Below are positions 59,984 to 64,000 of a stretch of 64,000 nt of DNA, one piece after another (within the stretch, counting starts at the first letter, position 1; the number at the start of each line of letters is the position of its first letter). The stretch spans positions 2,593,501-2,657,500 of the forward strand of contig NC_015167.1 in the NCBI RefSeq assembly GCF_000190595.1, written 5' to 3'. The translations under genes and the position numbers were made by a program. The stretch is from Cellulophaga lytica DSM 7489 (GTDB lineage: Bacteria > Bacteroidota > Bacteroidia > Flavobacteriales > Flavobacteriaceae). The notes under the pieces are model-generated. The model was not told where the DNA came from, did not search any database, and saw only the letters and a program-made list of their open reading frames with translations.

Positions 59984-62683
59984 ATGAGTAAAATCAATTC
60001 CCACATATTTGATATTGATAAAACAATTTGTAAGAACATTGAGAAATTTGATATTAATGAAAGAGGGTTATTATCTCAAAATATTTTATCTCAACTTAGG
60101 AATTATGTTGAACATATTGCCCTAAAAGTTTTTGAGGATGCACAACAAACAGAATTAAATAATAGCTACGAAAATATCCAGAACGCTATTGAATATATAA
60201 AAGCTAGAGGAGACTTAAAATTTTTATCAAGATTTCATAAACTCTTACAAATTACAGCTTCGCATTATACTCTAAACGAAGAAAGTTCAGAAAGATTAAT
60301 ACTAAAATACTTCGAATACCTTATTAAAATAAAGTCTTTTCTTTACAATACATATAATTTAGATGTTCTTCACAACCTAAAAGATTTTCCAATCCAAACA
60401 GATTCTAACTTAAAAGAATATTATGACAAAATTTCTTCATTAATTAAGCAACCAGAAGGGAATCGAAAAAAAACTAATTACAAAGACAGATATTATATTC
60501 AAAAAATAAAACCTTTTTTTGTAAAAAATGAAATATTCTATGAAGTAACTTTTCGCAGAGCTAATGATTATACTAGCAAATTTGACAGAATAATTGCTTT
60601 TACGAAGCTTGAAATTCTTGGAAATTATGCAGTAAAATTATCAATAAGCACAGATTTTATAGAGATTTTAGATAAAAAAATGCCTATTCAAATCATTGAT
60701 AGTTGGGAGGTTTCAATACGACCTTGTGAAATAGATAATTTCGCAAAAATTTTTGGCGTGAACTCTAAAATTAGTAGTGGTAAGGAACCTTATGAACTAA
60801 TGAAATATTTAACATCCACCGGATTAAATTTAGTAGAGGTTATTAGTTTAAATGATTGGTATTATGAATACGTAAAAAAGACGGTTACTGAAAAAGCTAA
60901 AGCTTCTCGAATATTCCAACTACTGGACAAATGCAGAGAAATGAGTAGAACTAAAAGTGACGGTCATAACCTACTTAGGTATTTACTACTCAAGCTTAAT
61001 AATAAAATAATTAAAAAACAATACACTAATTCTCCTTGTGATTTATTATCAAATCTAAATTTAGAGTTTGGGTGTATTCCTTTTGACCAAATGCCTTTTA
61101 ATTCGGCATTAATTAATCACAATCCTAAATTGAGTGACCTTTTTGCATCTATCAATACTGAAGACAGAAAACACGAAATATTAGCAAGACATATAAAAAA
61201 CAATACAGAACAAAAAGGACAATTATTTACTGCTATCAATGAAATTGAAAACTTTGATAATGTTGAAGAACTTATAAGTCAATGGAATGACAATCTATAT
61301 TGGAAACACAAAAATAGAGGAATAGAAAGTTTTAAAAAAAATGTATTTATCAAAGGCTATGAAGCAGATACTTTTAACATTATAAACAAACTAAAAGAAA
61401 TATCATCTACGGGAATTAAAAATTATAAAAACTCAATAGAATCTTGGCTTAATTCAACTGCTTATAAAATTGATTGTGAAGAAAAAAAGACTGCTCTTAA
61501 AAACTTATTCGAAAGCTCAAAAGTAGCTTTAATTTATGGGGCAGCTGGAACTGGAAAATCAACTATGATTAATCATATTTCAAACTTTTTTGACAAAGAA
61601 AGTAAGTTATATTTGGCAAATACAAATCCTGCAGTTGACAATTTAAAACGTAATATAAAGGTTGCCAATTGTAATTTTAAAACTATAACCAAATTTACTT
61701 GGAGTAAAGAAACTGAATACGATATTTTAATTATAGATGAGTGCAGTACAGTAAGTAATTCGGATATGCTTAAAATACTTAACAAAGCAAAATTCAGGCT
61801 GCTTATTCTTGTTGGAGACGTATTTCAAATAGAATCAATACTTTTTGGTAATTGGTTCAGTCTAATAAAATCTTTTATTCCAGAATCTTCAGTATTTGAA
61901 TTGGAAAAACCTTATAGAAGTAATAATCCAGATTTATTAAGACTTTGGGAAAGAGTAAGAAACATTGAAGACAATATTCTAGAAAGTTTAACGAAAAACG
62001 AATATTCTAAAACACTTGATAATTCAATTTTTCAAAATGCCGAAGAAGACGAAATAATACTTTGTTTGAATTACGATGGGCTTTACGGCATAAACAATAT
62101 AAATTCATTTTTACAAAGCAGTAATTCTAATCAGACATTTATTTGGGGTACTCAAACTTACAAAGTTGAAGACCCAATAATTTTTAACGAATCAGGTCGC
62201 TTTTCACCATTAATTTATAATAACCTAAAAGGTAAAATCTCAGGAATTGAATTACTTGGCGAACAAATACAATTTGACATTGAAGTTAATCTAGTACTTA
62301 ATGAATTTGATACTGAGTGGTATGATTTTGAACTCTTAGATAATTCTGAAAATGGAAATTCTGTAATTCGATTTACTGTCGATAAGTACAAAAGTACTGA
62401 TAATGATGATGACGATTCTAGCAATATTATTCCTTTTCAAGTAGCTTATGCAGTTTCTATCCATAAAGCACAAGGATTAGAATATAATTCTGTAAAAATT
62501 GTGATAACAGATGAAGTTGAAGAGATGATTTCCCATAATATCTTTTATACAGCAATTACAAGAGCAAAAGAAAATCTAAAAATTTATTGGACACCTGAAT
62601 CTGAAAAGAAAATTATAGAAAGTTTTAAAACTAAGTTTAACAAAAAGGACTATGCTTTACTTAAAACAAAGAATAGTCTTTAA
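59984..62683 (+). CDS. SF1 helicase with N-terminal HEPN-like region, cargo of cassette 2
   Basis: 899 residues. The C-terminal half is an SF1 motor of the RecD/UvrD kind: Walker A GAAGTGKS (519-526), Walker B IIDECS (583-588), motif III LVGDVFQIES (609-618), the arginine motif KPYRSNNPDL (642-651), SIHKAQGLEY (825-834) and YTAITRAK (855-862). The N-terminal 450 residues are mostly helical and not assigned. RNYVEH at 39-44 is Rx4H with Asn after Arg, the signature of HEPN RNases, and sits in a predicted helix. There is no signal peptide. It may be an RNA- or DNA-directed defence protein in which the motor gates a nuclease; that is inference. It fills cassette 2 and is far larger than usual integron cargo. 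Confidence 0.75.
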   Translation: MSKINSHIFDIDKTICKNIEKFDINERGLLSQNILSQLRNYVEHIALKVFEDAQQTELNNSYENIQNAIEYIKARGDLKFLSRFHKLLQITASHYTLNEESSERLILKYFEYLIKIKSFLYNTYNLDVLHNLKDFPIQTDSNLKEYYDKISSLIKQPEGNRKKTNYKDRYYIQKIKPFFVKNEIFYEVTFRRANDYTSKFDRIIAFTKLEILGNYAVKLSISTDFIEILDKKMPIQIIDSWEVSIRPCEIDNFAKIFGVNSKISSGKEPYELMKYLTSTGLNLVEVISLNDWYYEYVKKTVTEKAKASRIFQLLDKCREMSRTKSDGHNLLRYLLLKLNNKIIKKQYTNSPCDLLSNLNLEFGCIPFDQMPFNSALINHNPKLSDLFASINTEDRKHEILARHIKNNTEQKGQLFTAINEIENFDNVEELISQWNDNLYWKHKNRGIESFKKNVFIKGYEADTFNIINKLKEISSTGIKNYKNSIESWLNSTAYKIDCEEKKTALKNLFESSKVALIYGAAGTGKSTMINHISNFFDKESKLYLANTNPAVDNLKRNIKVANCNFKTITKFTWSKETEYDILIIDECSTVSNSDMLKILNKAKFRLLILVGDVFQIESILFGNWFSLIKSFIPESSVFELEKPYRSNNPDLLRLWERVRNIEDNILESLTKNEYSKTLDNSIFQNAEEDEIILCLNYDGLYGINNINSFLQSSNSNQTFIWGTQTYKVEDPIIFNESGRFSPLIYNNLKGKISGIELLGEQIQFDIEVNLVLNEFDTEWYDFELLDNSENGNSVIRFTVDKYKSTDNDDDDSSNIIPFQVAYAVSIHKAQGLEYNSVKIVITDEVEEMISHNIFYTAITRAKENLKIYWTPESEKKIIESFKTKFNKKDYALLKTKNSL

Positions 62684-62693
62684 TTAATAAAAA

Positions 62694-62872
62694 GGCCAGT
62701 TGCTAACAATGTATAAAAAACATAGGGCGTTCGTGCTTAATCGAAGGTCTGTGATTATTTCTTGTTTTAGCCTACTTACGAATCCCGATGCGTCGGGACT
62801 AGCGGATTTTTTATTTGCTAAATTAATTCCTTAAACACGCCACTAATCATACAAAAAACGTTGTGCGTAAGC
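62694..62872 (+). repeat. attC-like site 2 (between cassettes 2 and 3)
   Basis: GGCCAGTTGCTAAC (62694-62707) is the reverse complement, 12 of 14, of the leading end of cassette 2 (59950-59963). The site ends with AAAAAACGTTGTGCG, where R' GTTGTGC is at 62860-62866. R'' (GCTAAC) and R' (GTTGTGC) of this site do not match each other, but each matches its own cassette, as expected after cassette-by-cassette insertion. TCCCGA-tgcg-TCGGGA at 62783-62798 forms an internal hairpin. Its flanks AATGTATAA and CATACAAAAAACG resemble those of site 1. Confidence 0.65.
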
Positions 62873-62900
62873 TAAAACAGCATCTACAAAATTGAAATAT

Positions 62901-63836
62901 ATGAACAAAACAAGAGTATTTATTTATTCAGTAATATTAATTTTAATAACTAGTTGTGCAACTAGCAAAGCAGTAAAATACTTTAAAGAAGGAAAAACAA
63001 AACAAGAAAACTTTAAAGTTACTTTACCTTTCGAAATTAAAAATGGTTGGATAATTATTCCTGTAGAAATAAATAATAAAAATTATAATTTTCTTTTTGA
63101 TACTGGGACGCCAACTCTTGTGTCAAAAGAACTTGCTAAAAGTTTAAATTTGAAAATTATTGACTCTGTAAATGTTTCTGATGTTTTTAATAAAAAACAA
63201 ACTAATCAATATACCAGAATAGAATCTATTGGAATTGGAAAAATAGATTTTGTTGAAACAGTAGCCTTAATAAATGATTTTAATTCAATACCAATGTGGT
63301 CTTCTCTCAATATTGACGGGTTTATTGGTTCAAGTTTACTGCAACACGCTATTTGGGATATTGATTTTGATAAGAAACAAATTATTATAACTGACAATGA
63401 ATCGAAATTAAGCTTACCTGAAAAAATAATTGAAAATAAATTATTTATTGGTTATGCAGGAATACCTTCTATTGCTTGTAAAATAAATGGTGAAAAAGTT
63501 TGGAATTTTGATGTCGATTTTGGCTATAATGGAGATTTAGTTATACCTTTTTCCGAATTTGAAAAGCAAAAAGAAAATGGACAAATATCAGATTTCACTG
63601 AATCTAAAACAACCGGTTCTATTGGGATTTATGGAAAACACGACAATGCAAGGATATCTTACACAGGAATTATTAATGAATTAGAATTCGGAAATACTAT
63701 TTTAAAAAAACAAAAAGTATATTCAGAGCAATATTTGGGTAGAAGATTTGGTTTAGACTTTTTTAAAAATTATCGAGTAATTCTAAATTGGAATAGTAAA
63801 AAAATAAAGTTAATAGAATATAATAACTCTAAATAA
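62901..63836 (+). CDS. Retropepsin-like aspartic protease family lipoprotein, cargo of cassette 3
   Basis: 311 residues from ATG 62901; a TTG at 62892 would add three residues. The lipobox LITSC (Cys 19) indicates a membrane-anchored exported protein. The first catalytic-type motif NYNFLFDTGTPTLVS contains DTG (about residues 65-80), followed by GFIGSSLLQHAIWDIDF, the usual flap and hydrophobic-Gly element. The second half, VWNFDVDFGYNGDLVIP, keeps an Asp and Gly but not a clear DTG, and the later GRRFGLDFFKNYRVILNW repeats the hydrophobic element. So the protein has a two-lobed layout with a degenerate second lobe; protease activity is uncertain. It starts 41 nt after the cassette boundary and ends 2 nt before the trailing repeat. 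Confidence 0.75.
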   Translation: MNKTRVFIYSVILILITSCATSKAVKYFKEGKTKQENFKVTLPFEIKNGWIIIPVEINNKNYNFLFDTGTPTLVSKELAKSLNLKIIDSVNVSDVFNKKQTNQYTRIESIGIGKIDFVETVALINDFNSIPMWSSLNIDGFIGSSLLQHAIWDIDFDKKQIIITDNESKLSLPEKIIENKLFIGYAGIPSIACKINGEKVWNFDVDFGYNGDLVIPFSEFEKQKENGQISDFTESKTTGSIGIYGKHDNARISYTGIINELEFGNTILKKQKVYSEQYLGRRFGLDFFKNYRVILNWNSKKIKLIEYNNSK

Positions 63837-63838
63837 AA

Positions 63839-63884
63839 GCCTACGCACAACAAAGTACTGTGGTAAAAAATAAGTAATAACTAA
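63839..63884 (+). repeat. attC-like site 3, left part only
   Basis: GCCTACGCACAAC (63839-63851) is the reverse complement, 12 of 13, of the leading end of cassette 3 (62860-62872). It is followed by AAAGTACTGTGG, comparable to the sequences after R'' in sites 1 and 2. No AACGTT right end is found before the transposase gene that starts (its 3' end) at 63885, so the site looks interrupted. Confidence 0.55.
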
Positions 63885-64000
63885 CTAATTTTCAGCTAAA
63901 GTGCTTCTGTAAGAATCATCATATACTAGTTCTGATTTTGCAATAGCAAAGGCTTGTTTTAATAATTTATTGCATATGGCTATTAGCGCTAACTTTTTAA
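63885..64000 (-). mobile_element. IS110/IS1111-family transposase gene, C-terminal end
   Basis: On the minus strand an open frame enters from the window edge (first full codon 63998-63996) and stops at TAG 63887-63885. The 37 residues visible, KKLALIAICNKLLKQAFAI then AKSELVYDDSYRSTLAEN, match the C-terminal tail of Transposase_20 of IS110-type elements, which have the NKLLKQ(V/A)FAI pattern in Bacteroidota. The catalytic Ser-containing region and the left half lie beyond the window. It directly abuts the interrupted third attC-like site, which fits the habit of some IS1111-group elements to insert in attC. Confidence 0.75.

Noticed and set aside
62783-62820. TCCCGA-tgcg-TCGGGA hairpin with later T run as a normal terminator of the helicase gene
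   Set aside because: The T run starts about 10 nt after the stem and the hairpin lies centrally in the attC-like site; it may help termination, but I treat it as part of that site.
59275-63851. Cassette array as a CRISPR array or simple tandem repeat
   Set aside because: Repeats are far apart, differ between genes, are arranged as inverted pairs around genes, and no regular spacers exist.
59760-63884. Flanking repeats as terminal inverted repeats of three transposons
   Set aside because: No transposase lies inside any of the three units, no target duplications are seen, and the spacer structures are shared between neighbouring units, which fits attC better.
1-64000. tRNA, rRNA and known riboswitch structures
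   Set aside because: I found no cloverleaf with a GTTCNANNC-type loop and no rRNA-like segment; AT-rich folding alone was not taken as evidence.

Overview
The window is AT-rich DNA from a member of the Bacteroidota, most likely a marine Flavobacteriaceae. The family-level call rests on two SusC/SusD pairs, a hybrid two-component regulator (HTCS), GH92 and GH20 enzymes, DUF5916 and DUF1501/DUF1549 proteins, and several promoters with the Bacteroidota -7 element TAnnTTTG, sometimes with a TTG 17-22 nt upstream. I do not commit to a genus.

Layout. 1-1327: end of tpiA, then prmA and clpS. 1324-9132 (minus): a five-gene cluster of planctomycete-type c-heme and DUF1501 proteins, an NHL propeller and two proteins ending in chitobiase-C/discoidin-like modules, next to a LytTR regulator/kinase pair (9276-11077). 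11327-25357 (plus): a glycan utilisation locus with a CBM9-like protein, a GH10-like lipoprotein, GH20, GH92, SusC/SusD and a second GH92, best explained as N-glycan or other mannose/GlcNAc-rich glycoconjugate degradation. 25390-31482: an OmpR-type kinase/regulator operon with a coiled-coil protein, divergent from a DUF5916 protein, with direct TTAAC repeats between them. 31485-38309 (minus): an RND efflux operon bracketed by TetR and GbsR/MarR-like regulators. 38676-48063 (minus): a second SusC/SusD pair with an HTCS and a previously unlisted 32-residue membrane peptide. 48247-50013: a frameshifted AraC-type gene and an SDR oxidoreductase. 50094-55419: a galactose (Leloir) locus, galE-lacI divergent from gntR-galK-galT. 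55416-56054: a CAT-like acetyltransferase. 56109-59002: a LacI-type regulator divergent from kdgK-eda, with two identical operators between them.

The most unusual part is 59276-64000. Three unrelated genes each sit between a short leading sequence and a trailing sequence that is its reverse complement, and that pair differs from gene to gene. The spacers between genes are 160-200 nt, begin with an AAC-type box, end with AACGTT-type boxes and can fold back. This is the arrangement expected of integron gene cassettes, where R'' of a cassette matches R' at its own front. No integrase is visible, so it resembles a CALIN (attC cluster lacking an integrase). The third site is interrupted by the 3' end of an IS110/IS1111-family transposase gene. 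The cargo is a small unknown protein, a large protein with a HEPN-like RNxxxH motif and an SF1 helicase, and a retropepsin-like lipoprotein. A defence role for the helicase cassette is an inference.
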